Source of the DNA: Arthrobacter oryzae
GTDB lineage: Bacteria; Actinomycetota; Actinomycetes; Actinomycetales; Micrococcaceae
NCBI RefSeq assembly: GCF_003634095.1
Contig: NZ_RBIR01000001.1
Location: 806,001-870,000 of the forward strand
DNA: 64,000 nt
Direction: 5' to 3'
The position numbers were made by a program, and so were the translations under genes. Shown in pieces: positions 7,948-15,943 of the stretch. Numbering within the stretch: the first letter of the stretch is position 1; every line of letters starts with the position of its first letter. The notes below the pieces were generated by a model that was not told the DNA's origin, searched no databases, and saw only the letters and a program-made list of their open reading frames with translations.

Positions 7948-10596
7948 TCAGCTCCGGGGCTTGGTCCGGGCTGTCGCGGGCGCCGTCCAGGGGTCTTCGG
8001 GCCAGGGGTGCTTGGGATAACGGCCGCGCATTTCGGCCCGGACCTGAGCGTAGGGTCCGGACCAGAATGAGGCGAGGTCGTCCGTCACAGCGAGGGGGCG
8101 GCGCGCCGGGGAGAGCAGGTGGAACAGGACTGGCACGCGTCCGTCTGCCAGCCGAGGCGTGTCGGCCCAGCCGAAGCACTCCTGCAGTTTGACGGCAACG
8201 ACGGGCCGTCCGCCGGCGTCGGCGGCGTCCGGGTAGTCGATCCGGATTCTGGATCCGCTGGGGACCGCGAGGTGCTCCGGCGCCAGTTCGCCCAGCCTGG
8301 CCGCCTCGGGCCAAGGCAACAGCCGGCTCAGCGGGCCGGCGAGGTCGATCCCGCCGGTGGAAGCACCGCCGGCCAGGGTGCCGAGCTCCGGGGCCAGCCA
8401 TTCGTCGAGCCGGGCCAGCAGCGCCGCTTCGGAGACGTCCGGCCAGGGCGCACCCAGTTCCCGGTGCAGGAGCGCCAGACGGCGGCGCAGGGCCTCCGCC
8501 GGCGTCGACCATCCGATGGTCGCCAGCCCCTCGCTTGCCAGGGCGCGTGCCACCGCGGCACGGCCCTCCTCCGCCGGAGGCCGTACGGGGGTGGACGAGA
8601 GCACGATCGCGCCGAGGCGGCGCTCCTGCCGGGCCGAGACGCGGCCTTGGCTGAACCGCGCCTCCAGCGTTTCGCTCAGGAGGTGCCGGGCGGCGGCTTC
8701 GGCGGTGTCCGCCATCAGCGGTGCGGCAGAGCGGATGACGGCGCCGGTCCCGGCGGCGTCGCGGCCCCGGGCGCGCGATACTTCGGCCACGCCCAGCCAC
8801 TCGTGCCCGGACAGGGGGCTGCCGGCCGGTAACCCGGCCCGCGTTCCGGATGTGAGCAGATACTGGGCCGGGCCCTCGCCGGGAACCCGGCGCGCCACAC
8901 GGTCCGGGAAAGCCAGTGCGACGACGAAGCCGATCGCCTCTGCGGCGCGCACGGTTCCGGCGGTCTTGGACGGCGCGACGCCGGACGCCTCCTGGCGGGC
9001 GATCCCCTCCATCCGCCGGACATCCTCCGTCCAGCGCCGGGACCCGGGATCCCGCCCGGTCCTCAACGCGGCCACCAGGCGCGTGAGGTCCGCGCCGGGG
9101 GCACGCTGGTCTCCCGAGACCAGCGCCACGGCCTCGGCCGCGGTGCGGTGCCCCACGGTCGCGGCCCCGTCAAGCAGGGCGCGGGCCAGCCGCGGGTCCG
9201 TCGGGACCCGGGCCAGGATCTTGCCCAGTTCCGTGGCGTGGCCGTCCGGCGTTACGGCGCCAAGATCGCGCAGCACTTCAACGGCTTCCTCCATGGCGGC
9301 GGCCGGCGGCGCGTCCGGCAGGCTGAGCCCCCGGCCGGCGGGAGCTCCCCAACACGCCAGGATCAAGGCGGCGCCGGTCAGGTCCGCCGCCGCAATCTCC
9401 GGAGTCTGGTGGGCCGGAGCGGCACCGAAGGCCCTCTGGTCATAGCAGCGAATCACCCTGCCCGGGCCCTGGCGTGCGGCCCGGCCTGCCCGCTGGTCCG
9501 CGGACGCCCGGGAGCAGGACACCGTGACGAGTCCGGACATGCCGCGGCTGGAATCGCGTCGCGGCTCGCGCGATAGCCCGGAGTCGATGACCAGCCGGAC
9601 GCCCGGCACCGTGAGGGAGGACTCGGCGAGCGCCGTCGAAACGATGATCCGCGCCGTTGCGCCGGGCTGGCGCCCGGAGATGGCGCGGTCCTGCTCCGCC
9701 GGGCTGACCTGGCCGTGGAGCTCCAGGACGTCGGCCTGGCTCCGGCCCCGTAGCCTTGCGGCAACGTAGGAGACCTCCCACGCGCCGGGGACGAACACCA
9801 GGGCATCGAGATCCTGCCCGGCGGCCAGAGCGGCGGCGTGCCCCGCCGCTGCAGTGTCGGCCACGTGGTCCAGGAAGGCCCGGGTCACGCCGCGTTCATC
9901 GAGCCGCGGAGCCGCCGCGGGGGTCCACTCCAGGTCCAGGGGGAACAGTGCTGAGGGGCAGTCGATTACCGGCGCCGGGCTGCCGGCGTCGTCAATTCCA
10001 GCCGCGTCCCCGATCAGCGCGGCAAATCGGGGTGCATCGAGGGTCGCCGACATGGCGACGAGCCTCAGGTCCCCGCGAAGTTGGCGGACTTCGGCGAGCA
10101 TGCCGACGAGGAGATCGGTCTCCAGACCGCGTTCGTGAACCTCATCGAGGATCACGGCATCGGTGCCTTCAAGCCCCGGGTCCGCGAGGAGGCGGCGCAG
10201 CAGGATCCCCGGGGTCACGAACTCGACCACGGTACCGGGGCCGCTCTGGCGTTCGCCGCGGACCGTGTAGCCCACGCGGTCCCCGACCCGGCTGGAGTCG
10301 AGGGCGGCCAGGCGACGCGCGGCCGAGCGGACGGCGACGCGGCGCGGCTGGGTGACGACAATGCTCGGACGTCCGGAACTCCCGCCCGCAGCGATGTTCG
10401 CGAGCAGCGGAGGCACCAGGGTCGTCTTGCCCGTCCCCGGCGGAGCCTGCACCACTGTTGAGGCCCCGGCGCCCCGCTGCAGTGCCGCCGCCAGGTCCGT
10501 CAGGGAGTCCGCAAACGTCAGGCCGGCGCCGATGGCGCGGAGGTCGAAGAGTCCTTTGGCGCAGGCAGGGTCCAGGGGTGTGGTCGCGGAAGTCAC
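7948..10596 (-). CDS. hrpB: ATP-dependent helicase HrpB
   Basis: This encodes 882 residues, a DEAH-box superfamily 2 helicase. Walker A is APPGTGKTT (about residue 45), Walker B is VILDEVHERG, and motif III is VAMSATL. The motif V/VI segments are STALAESSLTVPGV and QRAGRAARQGPG. The C-terminal HrpB domain ends with the typical GRYPKHPWPEDP. The RNA or DNA role of bacterial HrpB is poorly known. GTG 10596 is taken as the start, because upstream residues are low-complexity and would run into the anti-sigma gene; ATG 10644 is possible. It follows the anti-sigma gene at about 110 bp. Confidence 0.92.
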   Translation of the reverse strand: MTSATTPLDPACAKGLFDLRAIGAGLTFADSLTDLAAALQRGAGASTVVQAPPGTGKTTLVPPLLANIAAGGSSGRPSIVVTQPRRVAVRSAARRLAALDSSRVGDRVGYTVRGERQSGPGTVVEFVTPGILLRRLLADPGLEGTDAVILDEVHERGLETDLLVGMLAEVRQLRGDLRLVAMSATLDAPRFAALIGDAAGIDDAGSPAPVIDCPSALFPLDLEWTPAAAPRLDERGVTRAFLDHVADTAAAGHAAALAAGQDLDALVFVPGAWEVSYVAARLRGRSQADVLELHGQVSPAEQDRAISGRQPGATARIIVSTALAESSLTVPGVRLVIDSGLSREPRRDSSRGMSGLVTVSCSRASADQRAGRAARQGPGRVIRCYDQRAFGAAPAHQTPEIAAADLTGAALILACWGAPAGRGLSLPDAPPAAAMEEAVEVLRDLGAVTPDGHATELGKILARVPTDPRLARALLDGAATVGHRTAAEAVALVSGDQRAPGADLTRLVAALRTGRDPGSRRWTEDVRRMEGIARQEASGVAPSKTAGTVRAAEAIGFVVALAFPDRVARRVPGEGPAQYLLTSGTRAGLPAGSPLSGHEWLGVAEVSRARGRDAAGTGAVIRSAAPLMADTAEAAARHLLSETLEARFSQGRVSARQERRLGAIVLSSTPVRPPAEEGRAAVARALASEGLATIGWSTPAEALRRRLALLHRELGAPWPDVSEAALLARLDEWLAPELGTLAGGASTGGIDLAGPLSRLLPWPEAARLGELAPEHLAVPSGSRIRIDYPDAADAGGRPVVAVKLQECFGWADTPRLADGRVPVLFHLLSPARRPLAVTDDLASFWSGPYAQVRAEMRGRYPKHPWPEDPWTAPATARTKPRS

Positions 10597-10705
10597 GCCT
10601 CCATTGTCTCCGGTATTCGATCCCGGCTGCGTCCGCCGGTGCATCGGGTGCCCGGATGCCCCGGACGGGTGCCGTCCCGTCTTCTTTCGCGGGGCGTGCC
10701 CGGGT

Positions 10706-11431
10706 CTACACGCGCGCGCGAAGGAGCGTCTGCCCGCTGGCGACAGCGCGGATTTCGACCCGGCGGATGTCAGCCACCGGGACATCTGTGGTCGCAGTCG
10801 GCGCGGCCACCGTGCCTGGTGTCGCCGTCCACGTGGCCACCTGCGTGGCGACCCCTGTGGAGTCAACAACCACCAATCCATACGCCTCCGCGGTCCGGGG
10901 ACCGCCCGGCGCCGCCTGGGGCGGGAGCTCAACCGGGGACACGGTGTAGGTGCACTCCCAGTCGATGCGCGTTCCCCACGGCTGCCGGGTCAGGGAACCC
11001 TTGGCAACCAGTGCGCTGTCGACTACTGGGGTGAAGTTCAGCATCACCTCTGATGCCGGCTGCGTCTGCGCAGCCGGCGGGGCGGGGGATGTGACCGCAA
11101 CTGCGACAGCACCCGACGCGGCAGCGGCTCCCAGCACCAGTCCGGTGACGGCCAGGCGCGCACGGCGCCGCCCCCGCTGGGCCCTTTTCGCAAGCCCCGG
11201 GAGCAGTCCTTGCGGCGGCCTCCCCGCGTCGGAGCGGCCGAGGGCCTGTGCCTCCTCGGGTGAAAGAACGGCCAGCAACGACGGGAGTCCGGCAAGCTCG
11301 CCCACGGCTGCCCTGCAGGCGGCGCAACCGGAGAGGTGTTCCTCGAACTCATGACGCTCGGAGGACACCAGGGACCCCAGCACATAGGCGGCATCCCAGC
11401 TGCGGTATCGATCGATTCCGGTGTGGCTCAT
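10706..11431 (-). CDS. Zinc anti-sigma factor (RslA/zf-HC2 type)
   Basis: This encodes 241 residues. The N-terminal zinc anti-sigma domain carries H32-x3-C36-x2-C39. One membrane helix lies near residues 120-140 (LAVTGLVLGAAAASGAVAVAV), followed by an extracytoplasmic domain of about 100 residues. The stop of the sigma gene overlaps this start as ATGA, so the two are translationally coupled. It should hold the ECF sigma factor at the membrane until a redox or envelope signal alters the zinc site, as known for RslA. The signal here is unknown. Confidence 0.9.
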   Translation of the reverse strand: MSHTGIDRYRSWDAAYVLGSLVSSERHEFEEHLSGCAACRAAVGELAGLPSLLAVLSPEEAQALGRSDAGRPPQGLLPGLAKRAQRGRRRARLAVTGLVLGAAAASGAVAVAVTSPAPPAAQTQPASEVMLNFTPVVDSALVAKGSLTRQPWGTRIDWECTYTVSPVELPPQAAPGGPRTAEAYGLVVVDSTGVATQVATWTATPGTVAAPTATTDVPVADIRRVEIRAVASGQTLLRARV

Positions 11432-11934
11432 GGAGTTACGCCTCCTTCCTGCAAGGCCAGCCGCAGAGCTCGCAGCGCGTAGTGCAGGCGGGACTTCACC
11501 GTTCCCTCCGCCAGTTGCAGGCTTTGCGCGATCTCGGCCGTTGTTTCCCGGCGGTAGTACGAGTGGATAATGACGGCTCGGTGTTCGGCCGATAGTCCGG
11601 CCAGGGCGTCCGCTACGAGCCACTCATCGAGGATCCTGTCGACCCGGTCCGCCTCTGGAATCTCCGGGAGCTCGTCGCCCCGGGTCTCGTGCCGGCGACG
11701 GGCGCTGCGCCGGTCATCAATGACCAGGTTGCGGGCCACCGTATAAAGCCAGGCCTTCACCGCAGCGTCCGGGCGTTGCAGAATCGCCGGGTGTTGCCAG
11801 GCGCGGATCAGTGTTTCCTGCACGACGTCGTCGGCCACTGTGCTGTCACCGGTCATTCTCATGACGAACCGCCATAGCGCCGGACCGTAGGCCTGGTGCA
11901 GCGAGCGCAACAGTTCGGCCTCCTGATCGGACAT
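11428..11934 (-). CDS. ECF-family RNA polymerase sigma factor (SigL/SigK-like)
   Basis: This encodes 168 residues. Sigma region 2 spans about 8-75 (with DDVVQETLIRAWQHP and AWLYTVARNLVIDD). Region 4 spans about 110-160, with the helix-turn-helix TTAEIAQSLQLAEGTVKSRLHYAL. It is coupled to the zinc anti-sigma gene by a 4-base overlap. A promoter TGAACT-N16-CGTAGT upstream on the same strand suggests autoregulation. A near-identical promoter faces the lipoprotein genes on the other strand, naming them as probable targets. An AGGAGG ribosome site is present. Confidence 0.93.
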   Translation of the reverse strand: MSDQEAELLRSLHQAYGPALWRFVMRMTGDSTVADDVVQETLIRAWQHPAILQRPDAAVKAWLYTVARNLVIDDRRSARRRHETRGDELPEIPEADRVDRILDEWLVADALAGLSAEHRAVIIHSYYRRETTAEIAQSLQLAEGTVKSRLHYALRALRLALQEGGVTP

Positions 11935-11952
11935 GTCCGCCTCCTTGCATGT

Positions 11953-11980
11953 ACTACGACGCCGGCCGGTTTTCAGTTCA
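11953..11980 (-). promoter_or_regulatory. ECF-type promoter for the sigma/anti-sigma operon
   Basis: On the minus strand, TGAACT (11980-11975), a 16-base spacer and CGTAGT (11958-11953) match the SigL/SigK-type pattern TGAACC-N16-CGT. The expected start of transcription is only about ten bases before the sigma start codon. This supports autoregulation by the adjacent ECF sigma factor, which is inference from pattern. Confidence 0.6.
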
Positions 11981-12020
11981 CTGCCCTCAAACCCTTGCGT
12001 GCGGAAACCGGGGTCCGGGT

Positions 12021-12048
12021 TGAACCTCTGGGCGGCCGGGACCGTTCT
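12021..12048 (+). promoter_or_regulatory. ECF-type promoter for the lipoprotein genes
   Basis: TGAACC (12021-12026), exactly 16 bases, then CGTTCT (12043-12048). This mirrors the promoter of the divergent sigma operon and lies about 50 bases before ATG 12096. The identical spacer length in both directions strengthens the case that one ECF sigma serves both. Confidence 0.65.
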
Positions 12049-12095
12049 AGGAACAGCCCGGCCGCGGAAGGCCGGCCTTCCCCCAGGAGCCCCCT

Positions 12096-12557
12096 ATGAA
12101 GATTTCCCGCCGGGCGTATGCTGCCGCCGCGCTGGGCACGACGCTATTGCTCGGGGCCTGCTTTGCCGGGCACCCGGCAGTGCCGGCCTCTCCCCCTCTC
12201 CCTGCCCTTGTGACGCCGGCGAAGGCGAAGGCCGGCCCGTCGACGTCGCCTTCGACGCCACCCACGGGCACCGTCCGCCATAACGCCAACGGAGCCCGGC
12301 AGCCCGTGCCGGCACCGGCGGTGCCCGCCCAGCGGCTCGTGCCGGCAGCGCCCGCGCCGGCTCCCATCGTGCGGGCCCCGGCGCACAATGCTCCAGCCCC
12401 GGCGGTCCGACCGGTGCCTCCGGCGCCGCGCCGCGTCCTTCCGCTGGCGGTCCCGGCTCCACAACCCATGGTCCCGCCGCCCGCCCGGGTATCTCGCGGA
12501 AACGATCATGATGCCGACAACAACGGAGGGCCGGACGACGGTGACGGCAACAGGTAG
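12096..12557 (+). CDS. Proline/alanine-rich secreted lipoprotein
   Basis: This encodes 153 residues. The signal peptide MKISRRAYAAAALG leads to the lipobox LLGAC, with acylated Cys22. The mature part is almost all Pro/Ala/Val with scattered Arg, like a cell-wall-spanning spacer, and ends in an acidic Asp/Gly/Asn tail. No catalytic domain is seen. AGGAG precedes the start. It lies behind an ECF-type promoter divergent from the sigma gene and overlaps the next lipoprotein gene by 17 bases, so the two are probably co-transcribed. The exact role is unknown. Confidence 0.75.
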   Translation: MKISRRAYAAAALGTTLLLGACFAGHPAVPASPPLPALVTPAKAKAGPSTSPSTPPTGTVRHNANGARQPVPAPAVPAQRLVPAAPAPAPIVRAPAHNAPAPAVRPVPPAPRRVLPLAVPAPQPMVPPPARVSRGNDHDADNNGGPDDGDGNR

Positions 12558-13179
12558 GACTACACGGTCCCTTCGATGCCGCAGACAGGCGATGGTGCTC
12601 GCCGGGCTGCTGGGAGCCACGGCCGTGATGGTCAGCGGCGGCTGCGCCCGGCCCGTGAACCGCACACCAGCGGTGTCTCCGTCCGGCGCAGTGCCGTTCG
12701 GCTGGTTTCGCGCCGGCCCGGCTCCGGCAGGGTGGCAGTCCTTGGAACTTCCCGGTGGGACAGCAGTGCTATCCGTCCCGCCCGATGCAGCTCCAATTCC
12801 CGGGGACCCTGGCACCGTGTCCGCACGGGTCACTGGCCCGAGAAGTGAACTCAGGATCTATTTCAACGCCACACCGCAAGAAGGCGGGGAGTCGCTGTCC
12901 AACTGGGCCGGGTTTCGGCTCGCCCACCTCACCGGCGAGCACGCCGCATCCGCCACCCGACTGGCGAACCGTTCCGGAATGCCGTTCCGGGGCGGCACCG
13001 GTTCCTGCGTCGAGGACACGTACGTAACGCGCATAGGCGCGCACAAGTACCGCGAAATGGCCTGCCTTGTGACGGGAAGCAGGGGTGGCAGCGTGGTGGT
13101 GGTCGCCGCGCCCGCCGATTCCTGGGACCGTATCGGTGCCGAAGTGGAGCAAGCCGTGGACGCCTACGTGGCCGAATAG
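12541..13179 (+). CDS. Predicted lipoprotein, second gene after the ECF promoter
   Basis: This encodes 212 residues from GTG 12541, chosen because GGAGGG lies 10 bases upstream and the choice supplies the basic n-region (RSLRCRRQ) before the hydrophobic core. The lipobox is VSGGC, with Cys35. The mature domain (about 55-212) has the look of small secreted actinobacterial lipoproteins: a GWQSLELPGG segment, two cysteines around GGTGSCVEDTYV and YREMACLV that could form a disulfide, and a C-terminal helix. No enzyme motif was recognised. Later ATGs (12592) would leave a poor signal peptide. Confidence 0.65.
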   Translation: MTATGRTTRSLRCRRQAMVLAGLLGATAVMVSGGCARPVNRTPAVSPSGAVPFGWFRAGPAPAGWQSLELPGGTAVLSVPPDAAPIPGDPGTVSARVTGPRSELRIYFNATPQEGGESLSNWAGFRLAHLTGEHAASATRLANRSGMPFRGGTGSCVEDTYVTRIGAHKYREMACLVTGSRGGSVVVVAAPADSWDRIGAEVEQAVDAYVAE

Positions 13180-13234
13180 GGTGGCCGCCTTCGACGGCCG
13201 CTCGGCACTCGGATTCGGCCGCATAAATTCTGTC

Positions 13235-13287
13235 GGTTGGATTCGCGGTTGGATAAGACGGGTTGGACAAGACGGGTTGGATAAGAC
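13235..13287. repeat. 14-bp tandem repeat, about four imperfect units
   Basis: GGTTGGATTCGC (12 bp) is followed by GGTTGGATAAGACG, GGTTGGACAAGACG and GGTTGGATAAGAC. The array lies in the 158-bp gap between the lipoprotein gene and the small gene at 13338. It has no obvious function and may affect the leader of the next gene. Confidence 0.85.
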
Positions 13288-13337
13288 TCAGCGAAGACGG
13301 GAGACTGGATCATCTCGATCACGAAAGTGGGAACCAC

Positions 13338-13604
13338 ATGATCAACCTCAAGCAGGATGCCGACGGCTTCATCCGCATGCCCCGGCATTTTCCCGACACG
13401 GCGCTCATCACCATCACGTTCACCGACGGCTCTGCGCAGGTGTTTTCCGGACGCCGGCTCAACGGCATCTATGACGAGGCGCTTGCCGCTTTCCGGGCGC
13501 AGAATCATTTGGACGCCAAGGGATATTCGCGGGCCCCCAGGAAGACGGTTCACGCGGCGAACAAAATCGACTTTGTTCCGGTGCAGGCAGGAATGGCCCC
13601 TTAG
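13338..13604 (+). CDS. Small hypothetical protein
   Basis: This encodes 88 residues starting MINLKQDADGFIRMPRHFPD. It has a beta-strand-like ITITFTDGSAQVFSG segment and a basic C-terminus. I do not recognise the family. ATG 13338 is favoured over the ORF start at 13263, because that extension is made of the tandem repeat. No clear Shine-Dalgarno is present. Codon use looks like that of its neighbours, and a strong hairpin follows the stop. Confidence 0.45.
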   Translation: MINLKQDADGFIRMPRHFPDTALITITFTDGSAQVFSGRRLNGIYDEALAAFRAQNHLDAKGYSRAPRKTVHAANKIDFVPVQAGMAP

Positions 13605-13623
13605 GCCGGCCTCCTGCGCGAGT

Positions 13624-13648
13624 CCGTCCGGCGCTAAGCGCCGGACGG
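13624..13648. terminator. Bidirectional hairpin terminator candidate
   Basis: Perfect 12-bp arms CCGTCCGGCGCT and AGCGCCGGACGG flank a single base, between two convergent genes. There is no long T-run, as is usual in high-GC actinobacteria. Confidence 0.7.
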
Positions 13649-13667
13649 TTCAGGCGGACGGTTCAGG
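13642..13667. repeat. 13-bp direct repeat spanning a stop codon
   Basis: CGGACGGTTCAGG occurs twice in tandem. The stop codon of the leftward DUF1508 gene (13663-13665) is inside the second copy, and the first copy overlaps the terminator hairpin. Confidence 0.85.
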
Positions 13668-13998
13668 CGACGCCGATCGCGCCTGCCGCGTGCGCCGGGC
13701 GCCGGAGGGCTCTGGCGCGGATGCGCAGATCATTGTCATGGACTCGGCGGTCGACGCCGGGCACCGGAGTGGCGGCTGCTTTGGGCCGCGGTGCTGCCGG
13801 GGTGGCTGTGGAGGACGCCGGGCACAGGTCACTGATCAGCCCCATTCCGGCGTATTCACGCACGGCGGTGATGCCGGCCACGGCCGCGGGCTTGTCCGCA
13901 AAAGCCTTGGATACTGCAAGGACTGCCCCGTCCGGAGCCCTAAGCCGGAACCTGAAGCAGGCGTCGGCGTCAACAAATAATTCAAACGTGCCGGCCAT
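13663..13998 (-). CDS. DUF1508 (YegP-like) protein with extended tail
   Basis: This encodes 111 residues. Residues 1-60 form one DUF1508 unit: GTFELFVDADACFRFRLRAPDGAVLAVSKAF, then a KPAAVAGITAVREYA helix. YegP-type proteins carry such units in tandem; only one is present here, followed by a Pro/Arg/Ala-rich tail of about 45 residues. The function of the family is unknown. Start ATG 13998 has a good GGGAGG site. The gene ends in a duplicated 13-bp repeat, so the tail may have been extended by slippage. Confidence 0.75.
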   Translation of the reverse strand: MAGTFELFVDADACFRFRLRAPDGAVLAVSKAFADKPAAVAGITAVREYAGMGLISDLCPASSTATPAAPRPKAAATPVPGVDRRVHDNDLRIRARALRRPAHAAGAIGVA

Positions 13999-14747
13999 GA
14001 CGATCCTCCCGAAATGCAGGCTGCCCTCCCGGACATCGTTGCCCGGAATGGCTGGGCAAGTGTCGCCGCCGCCCGCTGGTTTGGTCCTAATGGACTGACG
14101 AGACGCCGTCAGCCCATGGTAAAAGTTTCGCCGTGGCCTTGAAACGCTCACAAGGCCACGCACGTAAATCCTGGGTAAACAGCAACCAACCAGGCTGCAA
14201 GCGGACGCGTGGTTGCGCCCGCATGGACTGGTGGCTGTGCTTTTTTGGCGCGTATGCCGCGCCGGTGATCCGTCTGCCTCGCGCCCAGCACAGTGCCGTG
14301 CGCGGGGGCGTCACGGTACCGCCTACAAGGGCGGCCAATGGTCGCGGCAGTAGTCAACTCGGCTGGCGCCCGGGGATGCCGGCGGGATGGGCCGGTCCCA
14401 AGTGAGCGCGCCGGCGTCACTGCGATCGAAAGGCTCCTTCGACGTGATGCGGCCTGCATCGTCGGGTCGCCAGGTCGTGCTTGAATCGTTGGACAACGTA
14501 CCCCCCATTGTTCTTTGCTGGAGACGCACCGGCTCGAATCACGGACCGCCATGCGCCTTACGCAACACTAGCCGTGGGGACCGACACGGAAACAGGGACT
14601 TAGGACCGTATTCAGGATCGTCGACCCCATCTAGCAGGAGCGCCGCCCCGGCTCGTCGGCGGGGCAGGACCATCCCACCCTTGACATGCCCCGCGGCGGA
14701 GTCTACGACTGGCCTTGTCCAGTACATCCACCAGCCTAGGAGTAACC
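13999..14747. other. 749-bp region without a recognised gene
   Basis: Several short ORFs cross this region, but none has a ribosome site plus a recognisable protein. A stretch near 14531-14545 looks like a tRNA T-loop, but no paired stem fits. The right end holds a good promoter (14681-14709). The region may be a decayed gene or an untranslated RNA; I cannot tell. Confidence 0.4.
14681..14709 (+). promoter_or_regulatory. Sigma-70-type promoter for the gene at 14748
   Basis: TTGACA (14681-14686), a 17-base spacer and TACGAC (14704-14709). The -35 is a perfect consensus and the spacer is optimal. Transcription would start near 14716, giving a leader of about 32 bases with an AGGAG site. Confidence 0.7.
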
Positions 14748-15035
14748 ATGCCCTATGGAGTCGTGCACTTCTTCCCGGGAGGCACTAAGGAGCAATACGA
14801 AGCGTCGCTTGCGGCGGTCCATCCAGGCGAGGGGCGCCTGCCGGAAGGCCAGATCTTCCACGCCGGCGGGTCGTCCGCGGGCGGGTGGACCATCATGGCC
14901 GTCCATGACTCGAAGGAGAGTTGGGAAAAGTTCCGGGACACGATCCTCATGCCCCGGATGCAGCAGGGAATTGAGGGCGGCTTCGCCTCGCCGCCCGAAG
15001 AGACGGTCATCGACCTCTACAAGGTCCTGCCGTAA
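14748..15035 (+). CDS. Small hypothetical protein, ABM/dimeric barrel-like
   Basis: This encodes 95 residues starting MPYGVVHFFPGGTKEQYEAS. The pattern of a strand, a helix (KEQYEASLAAVHPGEG), GGWTIMAVHDSKESWEKFRDTILMP and a final strand is that of dimeric alpha-beta barrel proteins, such as antibiotic-biosynthesis-monooxygenase-like ones. No catalytic residue is evident. The start has AGGAG and lies just behind a strong consensus promoter, so expression is probably high. Function is unknown. Confidence 0.7.
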   Translation: MPYGVVHFFPGGTKEQYEASLAAVHPGEGRLPEGQIFHAGGSSAGGWTIMAVHDSKESWEKFRDTILMPRMQQGIEGGFASPPEETVIDLYKVLP

Positions 15036-15276
15036 CGCCCCGCACTTCACGAAGGGCCTTCATACGGGTCCAGGACGCGCGGCGCACGGAGCAGGCCACC
15101 CGCCTTCGTCGAGCTGGTGGCTGAGGAGCCCGGAGAGGGTCCCGTCGGCCCGCGCGGGCAAGTAGGCGCACCCGTCCCATTGGCCGTCCCGGCCTCGCAA
15201 CGCCAGCGAGGTGGCAGCAAGGCCGGGACGGCGGAGGGTGCAACCCCCGCCGTCCCCGGACAGGACCGTCTTGGGC

Positions 15277-15345
15277 CCGTCAGCGGCCTCCGTCACCCCT
15301 CCTCCGTCAGCCGGCCCCCGTCAGCGGGCTTCCGTCAGCCGGCTT
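15277..15345. repeat. 13/14-bp degenerate tandem repeat at the uspA-like gene end
   Basis: Five units begin CCGTCA, the last three being 14 bp each (15304-15317, 15318-15331, 15332-15345). The universal stress protein stop codon (15335-15337) lies in the last unit. The rest of the gap from 15036 holds no recognised gene; a 78-codon minus-strand ORF at 15060-15296 was not accepted. Confidence 0.75.
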
Positions 15346-15799
15346 GGGAGGAGGCTTTGGGACGGACCACCAGGACGGGGCACGGTGAGTGGCTGGCCAC
15401 CTGGGCGGAGACCGAGCCGATGTGCAGGCCTGCGAAGCCGCCGTGGCCCCGGGAGCCGACCACCACCAGATCGGCTTCCCGCGCGGCCTTAAGAATGGCC
15501 GAGGCCGCCGAGTCGTTCCGGACGGTTAACTTCACCACGTTTACACCGGCCGCGGCCTGCGCGGCGTCCGCGCTGAGGGCTTCAGCCTGCTGTTCCGGAG
15601 AGTCCTCGGCCACGATTTCGCCGGCCGCCGTCTCCAGCAGCGCCGGATACCACGACATCGGCGCTTTGTTCCAGACCGTTACCACCCGAAGCTCGGCATC
15701 ACGGTACTTGGACTCTTGAATGGCCCATTCCAGGGCGTCGCGCGATTGCTTCGAACCGTCAAATCCAACCACAATCACAAAGGGATCCGCATTTGTCAT
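15335..15799 (-). CDS. Universal stress protein, UspA family
   Basis: This encodes 154 residues with a single Usp domain. The N-terminal strand is FVIVVGFDGSKQSRDALEWAI, and the ATP-binding signature GSRGHGGFAGLHIGSVSAQVASHSPCPVLVV matches G-x2-G-x9-G-S/T. It is therefore expected to bind ATP. Members act in general stress or dormancy. It has no operon partner; the LuxR-type regulator gene lies upstream on the same strand, 144 bp away. The stop codon is in a tandem repeat. Confidence 0.93.
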   Translation of the reverse strand: MTNADPFVIVVGFDGSKQSRDALEWAIQESKYRDAELRVVTVWNKAPMSWYPALLETAAGEIVAEDSPEQQAEALSADAAQAAAGVNVVKLTVRNDSAASAILKAAREADLVVVGSRGHGGFAGLHIGSVSAQVASHSPCPVLVVRPKASSQAG

Positions 15800-15943
15800 G
15801 GTTACAGAATTTCACCGCCGCATTGTGGCGCCTAGAGGCCTCTGGCCCCGTCCCCAAAAGAAACCCCCGGACTCAATTCGGTCCCCTGCCGGGTCCACCT
15901 GTGTCGGATAACCTCCGTCATGGACGACGTCGACAGGCTCCGG

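Noticed and set aside
13263..13337. N-terminal extension of the small protein at 13338
   Set aside because: It would translate the 14-bp tandem repeat; the protein pattern begins at the internal ATG.
14520..14580. tRNA-like T-loop sequence (GGCTCGAATCAC)
   Set aside because: No acceptor, D or anticodon stems can be paired around it.
15060..15296. A 78-codon minus-strand ORF beside the universal stress protein gene
   Set aside because: There is no ribosome site or recognisable pattern, and its upstream part is repeat-like sequence.
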